A DNA stretch of 64,000 nt, from the NCBI RefSeq assembly GCF_029931775.1, contig NW_026612050.1:186001-250000 (forward strand), given 5' to 3'. The notes under the pieces are model-generated. The model had not been told where the DNA came from. It worked only from the letters and a program-made list of their open reading frames with translations, and made no database searches. Position 1 is the first letter of the stretch; every line of letters begins with the position of its first letter. This DNA is from Euleptes europaea. Taxonomy: Eukaryota > Chordata > Lepidosauria > Squamata > Sphaerodactylidae. Of this stretch, positions 55,901 to 63,805 are shown in pieces. A program made the translations under genes and the position numbers.

Positions 55901-57938
55901 AGACTGCAACCTCTGAGTTACATTCTTTCCCAAGTTGCTTGAAGTTTTTGTTTTTAAGTCGTTTATAACATTTGAGGGGGCAAAATTCATAGCCTCCTCT
56001 GTAAAGGCTCTGAGGTCATGACTAAATTGTTTGAACTGAGCAGAAATGTGATTTAATTGCTGAAAAATCTCAATAACTGTTTTTGAAGTAAGTAAACAAT
56101 TATCTCCAACAAACTTTAGTTAAAGACCTTCCAAGTGATCTATATTAATGTCACATCTGCATTTTATACTGTCGCAAGGTCGAGTTGGCTCATCTACTCC
56201 AAATAAATTAGGAGAGTTGGAGAAATCCCATGAGCGGTTATCTAGCAGAGATTGGGATTGTAAAATAAACCCCTCCTAAATACTTCTTTATAATTTGCAA
56301 AAAGCCAGGAGAGTGGGAGACTTCCTGACTTCCTCAGGCAAGCCATTCCATAAGGTGGGGGCCACAATGGAGAATGCACATGTATGGGCAGTTGTTGACA
56401 TTGTCCATTTGCAGGGTGGCATCTGCAGAAGGCCCTGCTCAGCAAGTGATGCTGTCACGGTGGAGCATTGGGAGACCATGAAGGGCTTTGTATGTGATAG
56501 CCAGTATCTTGAATTGAGCCTGGTAACTGCAGACTAATATGCATGCTCTGTCTAGCTCCTGATAATAACTGATCTGTGGCTCTGATCATATCTAGGCTTG
56601 ATAACTTCAATGTGCACTACACGGGGCTACTTTTGTTCAGAAACTCTTCTGCAAGGCTTCCAGCTCATACATCTGCACAGGAACATACTTCTCCAGTTCT
56701 CTAAAGGCTTTACCATCTACTGATCCATTCCCAAGCAGATTAAAAATGCTAATGCTTACTTTTAAAGCCCTGAATAGATTGGGACCTCGGGATATATTAA
56801 GAACCACTTTCTTATCTGAGCATTAAGATCTGTATCAGAGTTCTTTTTTTTAATGCCCCCATCCGCTGAGGTGAGGCAGGTAGTTGTGAGGGACAGGTCC
56901 CCAGGCCAAAATTCACCCACATAACCTTTGGAATTTGATGCCTCAAGCCCTCCCCACACACACACCCCAGTCCTACCACCTGGCTTAGGCATTAGGTTAA
57001 AATTTCCCTGTTCACGGAGGTAATTGCTATGTAATTTGGCATGTTAGCCACTGACTATTTGTGTGCTAGCCACTATCTTTGATTTAATTGTACTGGTTTG
57101 ATTATTTTTATCAGCTGCCAACGTTTCTGTATTACCTAGTTTTATTTATTGCTAAAGTGTGCATATTACCTATTTTTGTGCCATGTTTTATGAAACTTTG
57201 CCCTGTTTTTATTGTTATGTTGTTCTGTTTGTCCTGATTATTACTAGGGTTTTTGTTTTTTGTTTTTACTAGCCTTTTTAGCAGTGTTCACTATAAGTGT
57301 GTATATTTATTTTGAAAGCCTTCATTGTGAGGGCAAATAAAAATAAAGCTGCAGTGTAGGCATGTTGTTGCTGTTTTGCTGTCAAGTCGCAGTTGGCTTG
57401 TGGTGACCCCATAGGGTTTTTCAAGACAAGAGACGTTTGGAGGTGGTTTGCCATTGTTATCTCTGTGTCACAACCCTGGTATTCCGTGGAGGTCTCCCAT
57501 CCAGATACTAGCCAGGGTCAGGGCTGAGAGTGTGTGACTGGCCCAAGGTCACCCAGCAAGCTTCCACAGGTGCTAGTCTGACACTTTAACCACTACACCA
57601 CACTGGCTCTCATAGGCATATTAGCAATTTTTTCCCCCTGCCAGATTCGAAGTGTGTTATTTACTGGGGAATGTATGAAGTTTTTCAGAGGAGCTCTTCT
57701 ACTTACACAGCAGGAGCAAGAATGTTAACTCCTGCTGCCCTTTGACATCTTTGTGTGGGCAGGAGAGTTGGTTCTTTCTGTCTCTATTTTCTGGTTAGCA
57801 TAAAGCTTAATTATTAAAATGTTTGTCTTTGCAGGGAGGCTGTGTGGATTCAACAAACCAAAGCTTAGTCGTCCTCCTCATGACCCTTGGACAGCAGGAT
57901 GTTTCCAAAGTCCTATTAGGAACACTCTCTCCATACAC
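28692..57938 (+). CDS. RCL1: RCL1, RNA 3'-terminal phosphate cyclase-like protein (8 of 9 coding exons)
   Basis: Exons: 28692-28827, 34010-34081, 38865-39040, 43274-43348, 46237-46361, 49330-49455, 52515-52671 and 57835-57938, all phase-consistent (971 nt, 323 residues plus 2 nt). RCL1 is a nucleolar protein of the SSU processome; with BMS1 it acts in 18S rRNA maturation. It belongs to the RtcA cyclase fold but lacks cyclase activity. Landmarks: '[20 protein letters not shown]' (N-terminus), '[13 protein letters not shown]', '[18 protein letters not shown]' and '[20 protein letters not shown]'. The final ~50 residues (human 373, from memory) must be in an exon beyond 64000; none was found to the right edge. 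Intron 5 is U12 type. Intron 4 begins with a hAT insertion that duplicates the exon 4 donor. Confidence 0.97.
28916..29104. mobile_element. palindromic Penelope-like insertion with 12-bp target duplication
   Basis: The duplication ctattgaaaggg is at 28904-28915 and 29105-29116. Inside, two 65-bp arms (28960-29024 and 29037-29101) are inverted around a 12-bp spacer. The arms are the same 3' segment as 27775-27886. It starts 88 bases after RCL1 exon 1. Confidence 0.8.
29586..29719 (-). mobile_element. Penelope-like element 3' segment
   Basis: On the minus strand CTGAAGAAGTGAGCTGTGGC, then TCAC, then GAAAGC are followed by 'ttagtctttaaggtgctact' and 'agactaacacggttaccc'. An imperfect 11-bp flank gggat(g/a)taaaa is at 29575-29585 and 29720-29730. 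Confidence 0.7.
30230..31212. mobile_element. hAT DNA transposon, non-autonomous, longest of three copies
   Basis: The ends caggggtggggaac / gttccccacccctg form a perfect 14-bp inverted repeat. A perfect 8-bp duplication acctagag flanks it (30222-30229, 31213-31220). No transposase is visible. The copies at 36270-36972 and 50316-50632 share the ends and lack different internal parts. Confidence 0.92.
31364..31440. repeat. palindromic MITE-like repeat
   Basis: 'cgatcctaagcagagttacg' pairs with the right half 'cttagaaggctgtaactgaa'. Related copies: 29865-29942, 32284-32362, 37003-37040, 38514-38580, 48291-48380 and 51889-51970. Confidence 0.5.
31555..31712 (-). repeat. tRNA-derived SINE (second type)
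   Basis: 'gactggtggcagctctccag' and 'gaattgaaactgggacc' on the + strand; diverged copy of 20718-20922. Confidence 0.6.
32603..32825 (-). repeat. tRNA-derived SINE (short type)
   Basis: The tail 'tttatttaattacttcattt' is on the left and 'agggatttaaccctgagtct' (B-box side) on the right. RCL1 intron 1. Confidence 0.7.
33217..33501 (+). repeat. Sauria-type tRNA-derived SINE
   Basis: It has 'accgggtttgattccccact', 'agccagctgggtaaccttgg', 'gattgtaagccggtttgaga' and the end 'agtcagcatataaaaatcaa' followed by CTT units. This matches the squamate Sauria SINE as I know it. The 5' head is clipped. Confidence 0.8.
33731..33925 (+). repeat. Sauria-type SINE, 3'-truncated
   Basis: A full tRNA head 'agccagcgtggtgtagtggt' is present, with the B box in 'accgggtttgattccccact'. 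It stops within 'ctctcttagagctctctcag'. Confidence 0.8.
34010..34081 (+). CDS. RCL1: RCL1 coding exon 2
   Basis: The acceptor is tttctttgacag and the donor ACTG/gtaatt. It encodes '[20 protein letters not shown]' onward. Confidence 0.95.
34304..34505 (-). repeat. 5S-derived SINE
   Basis: 'tggtggtctcctgtccaaat' and 'gtggtttgccattgcttgcc' on the + strand; same family and strand as 13543-13764. Confidence 0.75.
36270..36972. mobile_element. hAT DNA transposon, second copy
   Basis: The ends catgggtggggaac / gttccccacccctg are flanked by a perfect 8-bp duplication ccttaggg (36262-36269, 36973-36980). It lacks an internal part present in 30230-31212. Confidence 0.92.
37045..37232 (-). repeat. tRNA-derived SINE (short type)
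   Basis: 'tttatttacttcatttatac' is the tail and 'aggatttgaacctgggtctt' the B-box side. Confidence 0.7.
37377..37568 (+). repeat. 5S-derived SINE with A tail
   Basis: 'gatctcaaaagctaagcagg' and 'tcagtatttggaagggagac' derive from 5S rRNA. The body ends in a 12-base A run. Confidence 0.8.
38865..39040 (+). CDS. RCL1: RCL1 coding exon 3
   Basis: The acceptor is ttctccttaaaag and the donor TCG/gtaagt. It encodes '[20 protein letters not shown]' through '[10 protein letters not shown]'. Confidence 0.96.
41302..41815 (+). repeat. LINE 3' tail (family A), with a nested DNA transposon
   Basis: 'gacagggctttttcagtggt' opens the repeat and a T-rich tail ends 'gtgagccactttaagcaggc'. At 41342-41476 a copy of the agggttgcca family interrupts it, flanked by ggcacct. 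Confidence 0.55.
42664..42893 (-). repeat. tRNA-derived SINE (short type)
   Basis: The head 'tggtgtagtagtttgagtat' and 'tgggttcgaatccctg' are on the minus strand and the A-rich tail is on the left. Confidence 0.75.
43274..43348 (+). CDS. RCL1: RCL1 coding exon 4
   Basis: The acceptor is tgtctttcag and the donor AAG/gtaagc. It encodes '[20 protein letters not shown]' and ends ELELK. The donor lies within the target duplication of the hAT at 43354. Confidence 0.96.
43354..44750. mobile_element. hAT DNA transposon at the RCL1 exon 4 donor
   Basis: The ends cagggtggat... / ...atccatcctg are imperfect inverted repeats, followed inward by TTTAAATC-rich sequence. The 8-bp duplication aaggtaag is perfect (43346-43353 and 44751-44758). 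The left copy contains the last three bases of exon 4 plus gtaag. No transposase frame was seen. A fold-back sequence sits inside at about 43853-44043. Confidence 0.9.
43853..44043. repeat. fold-back repeat inside the hAT element
   Basis: Arms of about 90 bp (43853-43939 and 43952-44043) are inverted around a 12-bp spacer. The innermost 16 bases (ggacgatttaccactc and its complement) are identical; the arms diverge outward. Confidence 0.8.
46237..46361 (+). CDS. RCL1: RCL1 coding exon 5
   Basis: The acceptor is ttattttcag. It encodes '[20 protein letters not shown]' to '[10 protein letters not shown]' and ends GC in codon 195. The donor is the U12-type /gtatccttt. Confidence 0.95.
46362..46370 (+). 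promoter_or_regulatory. RCL1: U12-type 5' splice site, RCL1 intron 5
   Basis: GTATCCTTT directly follows exon 5. This is the full U12 (minor spliceosome) donor consensus. Confidence 0.92.
46900..47789. mobile_element. TA-flanked DNA transposon (Tc1/mariner-like, non-autonomous)
   Basis: The ends ccgtatatac ... gtatatacgg are inverted and flanked by TA (46898-46899, 47790-47791). The subterminal motif cgcgtataagccga recurs in both orientations. Two inner hairpins are seen: 'gtgcctaatttctcccc' with its complement near 46947-46985, and 'tttttcagccca' with its complement near 47735-47765. The centre is an 82-bp minisatellite. No transposase. The superfamily is inferred from TA only. Confidence 0.75.
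47096..47665 (+). repeat. 82-bp GC-rich minisatellite, 7 units
   Basis: Units begin at 47096, 47178, 47260, 47342, 47424, 47509 and 47591: period 82 with one of 85. Each has CTGCAGCTGCAGGAGG (slightly altered in the last) and 'gccgctcccggcgg' or a near match. Long open frames on both strands come from composition. Confidence 0.9.
48854..49070 (-). repeat. composite SINE (tRNA head with the 5S-SINE tail)
   Basis: On the minus strand a Sauria-like tRNA head ('tggtgtggtatagtggttaa', 'gtgaccttgggccagtcaca') runs into the tail shared with the 5S-derived SINEs ('ggtcaccataagtcacctgt'). Confidence 0.7.
49309..49317 (+). promoter_or_regulatory. RCL1: U12-type branch site, RCL1 intron 5
   Basis: TTCCTTAAC is the exact U12 branch-site consensus; the branch adenosine is 13 nt before the intron end, within the narrow range for minor introns. 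Confidence 0.92.
49330..49455 (+). CDS. RCL1: RCL1 coding exon 6
   Basis: The acceptor is aatgaattag with no polypyrimidine tract, as expected for a U12 intron. It encodes '[20 protein letters not shown]' to 'DHMKGTSSG'; the donor AA/gtaagt is U2 type. Confidence 0.95.
50316..50632. mobile_element. hAT DNA transposon, third and shortest copy
   Basis: The ends cagggatggagaac / gttccccacccctg are flanked by a perfect 8-bp duplication ctctaggc (50308-50315, 50633-50640). The centre is deleted relative to 30230-31212. Confidence 0.92.
52515..52671 (+). CDS. RCL1: RCL1 coding exon 7
   Basis: The acceptor is ctctttttcag and the donor TACAGG/gtatgt. It encodes '[20 protein letters not shown]' through '[12 protein letters not shown]'. 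Confidence 0.96.
52672..54955 (+). other. RCL1: RCL1 intron 7, first part
   Basis: Apart from a possible SINE tail near 54410-54470 ('ggggtagaaatcaaatcaaa'), no gene or element was recognised. Confidence 0.4.
54960..56235 (-). pseudogene. unidentified retroposed coding sequence, broken
   Basis: Minus-strand coding-like blocks run without visible introns: '[20 protein letters not shown]' near the 5' side, '[20 protein letters not shown]' and '[20 protein letters not shown]' in the middle, '[20 protein letters not shown]' and '[20 protein letters not shown]' near the 3' side. The sequence is mostly helical and charged with a basic C-terminal tail. I do not recognise the family. It could be a processed copy of a host gene or part of an old element. 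It is broken in a few places and a SINE (55473-55749) sits inside, so it is not recent. Confidence 0.5.
55473..55749 (-). repeat. tRNA-derived SINE with 14-bp target duplication
   Basis: The minus-strand head 'agcttggactgcagtactac' is seen as such on the + strand; the B-box part is 'gagtttgatcccaacaaaag'. The body includes 'aaaatgagtacccagcttgc' and the end 'tcaggaatgacctttacc'. gttggaatttataa flanks it at 55459-55472 and 55750-55763. Confidence 0.85.
56310..56545. repeat. dispersed repeat, family not assigned
   Basis: 'agccattccataaggtgggg' and 'tatcttgaattgagcctgg' are phrases common to squamate LINE-like repeats, with a related phrase at 61740-61775. Confidence 0.4.
56600..57353 (+). repeat. 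LINE 3' region (family A)
   Basis: 'ttttaaagccctgaatagat' (late coding or UTR) is followed by a long T-rich part and an end 'gcaaataaaaataaagctgc'. Longest family A copy in the window. Confidence 0.5.
57376..57611 (-). repeat. composite tRNA-5S SINE
   Basis: On the minus strand a tRNA head 'agccagtgtggtgtagtggt' leads to 'accttgggccagtcacac', then a 5S block 'ctagtatctggatgggagac', then the tail 'ccaaacgtctcttgtcttga'. One unit thus has three parts. Confidence 0.8.
57835..57938 (+). CDS. RCL1: RCL1 coding exon 8
   Basis: The acceptor is tgtctttgcag and the donor ACAC/gtaagt. It encodes '[20 protein letters not shown]' to 'VLLGTLSPY' plus two bases. Confidence 0.96.
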
Positions 57939-58562
57939 GTAAGTTCTTCTTTTTTTCTCCACATCCCCCCCCACCACCAAAAGTGAAATTAACAAGCCTT
58001 ACCCCATTTGCTAATTGGATTATATAACAGTTGGGGGGTTGGGTGCTTTGAAATGCTTGATTTGTAACTGTGAAAGGAACTTCTTGAACTCCTTGTTAAA
58101 GAACTCAACAACGTCGTATGTTGCCAGGTGTCTGTTTTTGTGCATTACATTGGATGACTTTCTTACTTTTCAATACTGCATAATCCCAGAGCAGTAACGG
58201 GCTGAAATTTGTTCACACATCAGCCAGGTGTCGCCTACCTGGAGATATGCTCTTGACCCATATTCCTAGCATCTAACGTTTTGTACTATTAAAGGTAAAG
58301 CTTCTACTCTATTTTTCCCCATGAATATTTAGAAGAAATTTCCAGAAACCATTTGGAAGAATTTGTGTGTGTTTTGTTCAATTAGTCTTTAAGAAGGAAA
58401 ATGCCTTCTTTCCATGAATAGATGGACACAAGTCATCCCATCTTTGTAACCAGCTCAACAAACAGCCTTGGAAAAACATCTCAGCTTTGTTTTCAAGTTT
58501 TTTTCAGATTGTGTGTCCCTGAACATGCTCATGGAAATCATGGCTAAACAACTAGATTATGA

Positions 58563-58641
58563 ACTGTCCTTTTTCGGTTATCATGGTACCGGTGCTGTAT
58601 ACACAAAAGGTACAGTACTGTGATAACTGAAGAATGATGGT
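58563..58641 (+). ncRNA. MIR101-2: mir-101-2 microRNA precursor
   Basis: The 3p arm at 58611-58631 matches mature miR-101-3p (seed ACAGUAC, then UGUGAUAACUGAA). The 5p arm at 58574-58596 begins TCGGTTATCATGGTACC and pairs with it; the loop is tatacacaaaag. It lies in RCL1 intron 8, sense strand, the same host intron as human mir-101-2. Only the loop and one 5p base differ from the human precursor as I recall it. Confidence 0.97.
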
Positions 58642-58996
58642 GCCATCACAGTGAAAACTGAAATCCATAAATGAATTTTGGCATCTGACCTTGGAATCCA
58701 AGAGGGTTGGTTTCTGGGTTGTATGGAGGGTGGTCCTGTGTTGATCAATGACATCCCAGTGATTCTCCAGTGCGTCAGTTGGCAGGGGAACAAGCAGTTG
58801 TGCATGGCTCGGTAATAAAGTACTTAACAAGTAATCTTTAATAATCTGATGATCACCCTCTGAAGAGTAAATGCTTAGGGATTTCCAGGCTATGGGTCAT
58901 GAAACAGCATGAGGAGAAGAGGCATGAAGGCATCAGGTGTAGATGTGTGACATAGTACATGGGAGGGAAAGGTGGAGGAATTGGATTGGAGAGTAT

Positions 58997-59180
58997 ATTA
59001 ACATAAGAACATAAGAAAGGCCATGCAAGATCAGACCAAGGTCCATCAAGTCCAGCAGTCTGTTCACACAGGGGCCAACCAGGTGCCTCTAGGAAGCCCA
59101 CAAGCAAGACAACTGCAGCAGCATTTATCCTGCTTGTGTTCCACGGCACCCGAGATAACAGGCATGCTCCTCTGATTCAT
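58997..59180 (-). mobile_element. CR1 LINE 3' end fragment
   Basis: 'aacataagaacataagaaag' is the terminal 8-base repeat on the minus strand; 'tccagcagtctgttcacaca' and 'aggcatgctcctctgat' match 2021-2220 and 24990-25192. Confidence 0.85.
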
Positions 59181-59263
59181 TGTGGATTCTAGCACAGCTT
59201 TATAAAAATCTGGGAAAGAGTACATTGAAATCCCTCAGAAGGTGAGTGAGGATACAGATTAAG

Positions 59264-59350
59264 ATTTTACAGCTGATTTATGGCAACCCAGTAGGGTTTT
59301 CAAAGCAAGATACTGAGGTGGTTTGCCATTGCCTTCCTCTGCATAACAGA
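59264..59350 (-). repeat. tail fragment of the 5S/tRNA SINE group
   Basis: 'gaggtggtttgccattgcct' and 'cccagtagggttttcaaagc' on the + strand; the head is missing. Confidence 0.6.
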
Positions 59351-60542
59351 TAGTGTAGCAAGACTCATGTTATTCAAAAGGTTAATGTGCTAGAATACCT
59401 GGTGTTCACATGTTGCATGTAGCCAAAATCAAGAAAAATGTGCTTTTTATTTATTGGATTATATAACATGCTATTTGAATATTTATACCTTGCTTTTCTC
59501 CCCAGCTATGGAGAATCATAGCAACTAGCTCTGGTTATCACAGATAACTGGAGTTCATTTTTTTATCACTCTCCACGTGAAGCAGGAGGAGCAAGACATA
59601 CCCAGACAATTAGAAGAACTGTCCCATTTTAAAAACAAAATCGCAGGTCGCCAGGATTTCACATTGTATTGTCATTGTATGTTTGTGTCTGCCCACCCCC
59701 ACCTTGGGACAGAATAAATGACATTGCAAGAGTTCTCAAAATAAGCTGTTTTGCATTATGAAACATTAAAACTGGCTCTCCCCCTTTTTTGTTTTTAATT
59801 TTGGGAGAAATCAGCTACGGTCTGATCTGTGTATTCTCCACTGTCGTCTACTATCGGCTGAGAGGTTCCCATCAGTTCTGCTGTTTCAGCTTATTAGCAC
59901 TTTCTTGTATTCCAGTCTCCTAACACTGCTGTAGTTGAAGATTCTGTTTTTCCTAGACAGGTTAGTCAGGGGAAGCTGACAACAGTAAATGCATCAGTAA
60001 TAGCCTCTCTTTCTTCCAACATCATTGTTTCTCAGCTGTGGGCAAGATCTTTGTTTAGTTTGGCTTCTCCCCATCTCTGCTGTTTCTTGGCCCAGAACAA
60101 GCAGAGAGTGATTTGAGAGTGTTTGCTCTGGGGATACAACAAGGTGCCTGGCTTTTTTCAGGGGCTTGTTAGATCTATGTATTTCAGCCAGCTGTTTCCT
60201 TCAGCGGCTAACTAGATGCCCTGGAATTCACACAGCAGCGGCATATAGGCCTCCGTGCAGCTATTTTTTTAGACTAACTGTTTGAAGGGTGCAAGAGGTA
60301 AATGGGCATTCTGGCCCATACTTGCATGGGGCAAAATAAAGTGTGAAATGGAATGCATCCTCCTCTTGAGGCTTCCCACAACCTTGATCTGCCCTGCATG
60401 TCTGGATTTCCCTCCTGCACTTCTCTTTGAATACTTTTAGTTGCTGGTATTTACAGAATTGTTATTACCACAATAGTTATCTATCTCAATGCCAGGCCAG
60501 CCATTTCCATATCATGCGTGTATTTCATTTTGTTTTCCTCCC
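59351..60542 (+). other. RCL1: RCL1 intron 8, nothing recognised
   Basis: No exon, RNA gene or bounded repeat seen. The last RCL1 exon was searched for here and not found. Confidence 0.4.
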
Positions 60543-60867
60543 ACAAAAATAGTTTGTGTATTTATTTACAAAATGTATATCCCACCTTTCTGCCCCTGCT
60601 GAAGCCACCAAGGTGGCTAACAATTTAAACATACATGATAAAATTACATTATAAAACCATTAAAATGAACCCCCCTCCAAAACATACATCATTAAAACAA
60701 CTTTTAAAAGACTTAAAAAAAACAGAGTTAAAATACATACAGAATATAAAAACATTGGTTAGGAAGGAAGGATCATTGAAGGAAGCCCCCCCCCCCAAAA
60801 AGTCTTCACCCACTGGCAGAAGACAGCAACAGAAGGGACAGATTAATCTCCCTGGGGGATACTTCCA

Positions 60868-61588
60868 GAGCCAGTGTGGTGTAGTGGTTAGGAGTGGTGG
60901 ACTCTAATCTGGGGAACAGGGTTTGATTCCCCACTCCTCCACATGAGCGTCGGACTCTAATCTGGTGAACCGGATTGGTTTCTCCACTCCTACACATGAA
61001 ACCAGCTGGGTGACCTTAGGCTAGTCACAGTTCTCTGAACTCTCTCAGCCCCACCTACTTCACAAAGTGTCTGTTGTGGGGAGAGGAAGGGAAGGAGATT
61101 GTAAACCAGTTTGCGAAGGCAGATTTCAGAAAATCCCTCTGACAGGCTTTGCCCTTGTGGCAACAATTGTATTGAAACAGTTGCTCATGTCTTGTTTTAT
61201 TGTAGCTTCTACACAGAATTTCGTAATGAACTTTTACGCCCCCTGTTGGTTAATAGACAGAATGTCTCTGATTCTTTTAATGTTTCCTATTTATTGAACA
61301 ATCGTTCGCCCCGTATATTGGAGACGGTGGCAGTTTTTAAAGTTTGTTTTAAAAGCCCGCCAAACAGTTAATTAGATGGCAGTATCAACAAACAGTGCTA
61401 TTCGATGTAACTGTCTTTTAACTATTCTATAAAGGGCACTTTTTAATATCTCCATTCCTTTTGTACCCTTCTGCATTATGTTTTTATGCCAATAAAGGAA
61501 TGATGATGATGAAGTAAGCCAGTTTGATTCTCCTTAAAAAAGGTAGAGAAAGTCGGCATATAAAAACCTACCGGTACTCTTTTCCTCC
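60868..61588 (+). repeat. Sauria-type SINE, itself interrupted
   Basis: The 5' part is 60868-61112 ('gagccagtgtggtgtagtgg' head) and the 3' part 61514-61588 ('agaaagtcggcatataaaaa', then CTC units). A LINE tail lies between. Confidence 0.85.
61113..61513 (+). mobile_element. non-LTR retrotransposon 3' end inside the Sauria SINE
   Basis: A 12-bp duplication gtaa(a/g)ccagttt flanks it (61101-61112, 61514-61525). It encodes a LINE C-terminus with 'LCPCGNNCIETVAHVLFYCS', and ends 'caataaaggaatgatgatga'. Same general class as 22240-22661. Confidence 0.78.
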
Positions 61589-62797
61589 TCCTCCAAGAAG
61601 GCCTTTTCCCGGGTTGCCACATGCCTAATCTCAGGAGCTGGGGGCAACCGAAGCAGGGCCTCTGAAGATGACCGTTATAGTTGGGCATGTTCATCAGAAT
61701 TAGGCAGTCCTTCAGGTATGTGGTCTCAAATTATATAGGGCTTTGAAGGTTGAGACCAGCACCTTGAATTGTTCACAGAAACGGACTTCCGGTGGTGCCG
61801 TTGGAGAGAGCACTCCATTTCCCCAGGTTGTCCTGGGAGAAATCCAAGTTTGCGTTATTTTTGGGGTACATAGATACCCCAATCCGACCCTTGCAAGTGG
61901 GTTGGAAAGCAGGAACTCCCTGCAGCCCGCAAACGCGGTTTGACCTCCTAGGTACTCTGAGGGGGCTTTTTTAAGCCCCTCGGAGTCCTAGACGCCGGTC
62001 CTGCGAGGGCACTAGGGAAGGACATCGCCAAAACGCAACTCTGGCAGCAAGCTCTACCCTCCACCGCCTTAATACCAACATAAGGACTACATAAAGAAAA
62101 GAACCTCACCTCTTGACACCCAAGTGAGTACAAAAGAACTCTTCGTCTACTTACTAGAAATTTGAACAGACGGGGGGCTGATAAGAATATTTCTGGGACC
62201 CCCACCCCTCCATAATCCGAACTGAAAAAGTTTGATCTGAGTTTGTCATCGGGATTAGCGACAGGAGCCTTATCGGATCGATCAGCCTAAACCATAACAA
62301 AGAGTCGGAAGGATACCTTTTAGACTGACAAGAATTATCACCAATGAGAAGGTCCGAAGGAAGGGGAGGGTGATCTCTCTTCCTGATTTTCCGGCGAATT
62401 CCTGCCACGTTTGCAGTAAGGGAGTGCCTGGAACGGAAGACTCTCTATAACACCCTCTCTATCACTGGAACTAAAACAACAGGAAGTAGCCGCGGGACTG
62501 AATATCCGTCGCACTCGAGTTACTTTCAAATCATTCCTGAAGGAATAACCATCGAGAAGAGGCGATAGAAGGTCTGCAGCACTAGTAACTTCCTGTTTAC
62601 TTCCTGATTAATCCGATCTAGAGCGACCGAAAAAACTCACTGGTATTTTAAAACTTTAAAATGCAATTTTAAAGCCAATTTCGACTCTTTTCAACCCGAA
62701 AAAATTATTAGGCTGATCTTTGAACTATCATCTTTTAACCAGCACCTTAAAGGACCTGTCGGTGGACATGTATTTTACCAGCTTTTTTTGAATGTAA

Positions 62798-63775
62798 ATG
62801 TCTCGACCCCGCTCTGGCTCACTACACAGCCCTGCCTATACTAAACTAAGGGACTCTTTACAAACCTCGACCATGGAAAAAAAGTTACAGGATATGCTAA
62901 CTAAACAAACTGAGGCAACAAATAAACAGTTTGAACAGATGTCTACACAGATGGCACAATTGACTTCTATGATGACAAATCTTGGTCAAGCATCCCAAGC
63001 TATTAATCAGAAGTTGGATGTGGTCACTGGAGACTTGAAAGAAGTAAAAACTCAAATGATTGTTATGAAGACAGATATGCAAGCGATGGATGTATCAATT
63101 AAGAAAGTGATGGATGAGCACAAGGACACAAAGAAAAAATTAACAAGCCAAGAAAAACAGATTGAAACAATACAAGCGGATCAGATGGCGGCAAAAAATC
63201 AAATGGCAATGATGGAGATGAGAGTGAAAGAGACCAACCTTCGTATACGCAATTTTCCAGATATGATGGGAGACAATAAAGAATCTGCAATACCAAATTT
63301 GGCCTACTTATTTCAGATAGATGAACAAGAATTAAAACAAGCCATTAATAGAATATACAGGATACCACTACCTGCTAGAATGAGAAGATCTAAGCCAAGA
63401 GATTTGATGATAGTATTCTATGACACCAGAGTTAAAGACAAGATTATGAAGATTCATTATGAAAACCCAGTGTCAGCAGGAGATTCCTCTCTTATACTAC
63501 TGAAGGATATTCCAAGGCATCTACTTTCACAGAGGAATAACTACAAAGACTTTGTGTCTATACTGAAAGCTAATGGTATCAAATACCGTTGGATTATGCC
63601 ACAAGGTTTGGCTTTTACCTATAAGGAAGTGAAAACGACAATTCTATCCCAAGCAGATGTGGGGAAATTTCTGAGAAAATATAAAATGGACCTTAAAGAA
63701 TTACCTGGAGAGAAGGAGGAAGAAGAAGAGGAAGAAGAAGAGGTACAGGGTGCAGAAGGTGGTACCAAACTATAG
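62798..63775 (+). CDS. L1 ORF1 protein (RNA-binding chaperone)
   Basis: 325 residues. The N-terminal 30 are basic/Ser-rich, followed by a long coiled coil (about 27-145, Met/Gln/Lys-rich heptads). An RRM begins 'KETNLRIRNFPD'. The C-terminal domain has 'ANGIKYRWIMPQGLAFTYKE' and 'ADVGKFLRKYKMDL', and an acidic Glu run closes the protein. ORF1p trimers bind L1 RNA in the retrotransposition RNP. The length is close to that of mammalian L1 ORF1p. The ATG at 62798 is chosen because it opens the frame; a second Met in 'TSTMEKKLQDML' could serve. Confidence 0.9.
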   Translation: MSRPRSGSLHSPAYTKLRDSLQTSTMEKKLQDMLTKQTEATNKQFEQMSTQMAQLTSMMTNLGQASQAINQKLDVVTGDLKEVKTQMIVMKTDMQAMDVSIKKVMDEHKDTKKKLTSQEKQIETIQADQMAAKNQMAMMEMRVKETNLRIRNFPDMMGDNKESAIPNLAYLFQIDEQELKQAINRIYRIPLPARMRRSKPRDLMIVFYDTRVKDKIMKIHYENPVSAGDSSLILLKDIPRHLLSQRNNYKDFVSILKANGIKYRWIMPQGLAFTYKEVKTTILSQADVGKFLRKYKMDLKELPGEKEEEEEEEEEVQGAEGGTKL

Positions 63776-63805
63776 ACTTTTTATTTTGCTAAAAAACACT
63801 ACATT

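Larger units (their letters stand above)
60543..61785 (-). repeat. LINE-type dispersed repeat, split by nested insertions
   Basis: Left part 60543-60867 ('atatcccacctttctgcccc') and right part about 61590-61785 ('ggcagtccttcaggtatgtg') belong to the same repeat as 599-1490. A Sauria SINE separates them. Confidence 0.5.

Noticed and set aside
60868-60960. tRNA-like promoter boxes (also at 1618, 8629, 20900, 33731, 57600)
   Set aside because: All belong to dispersed SINE heads; none folds into a complete tRNA cloverleaf.
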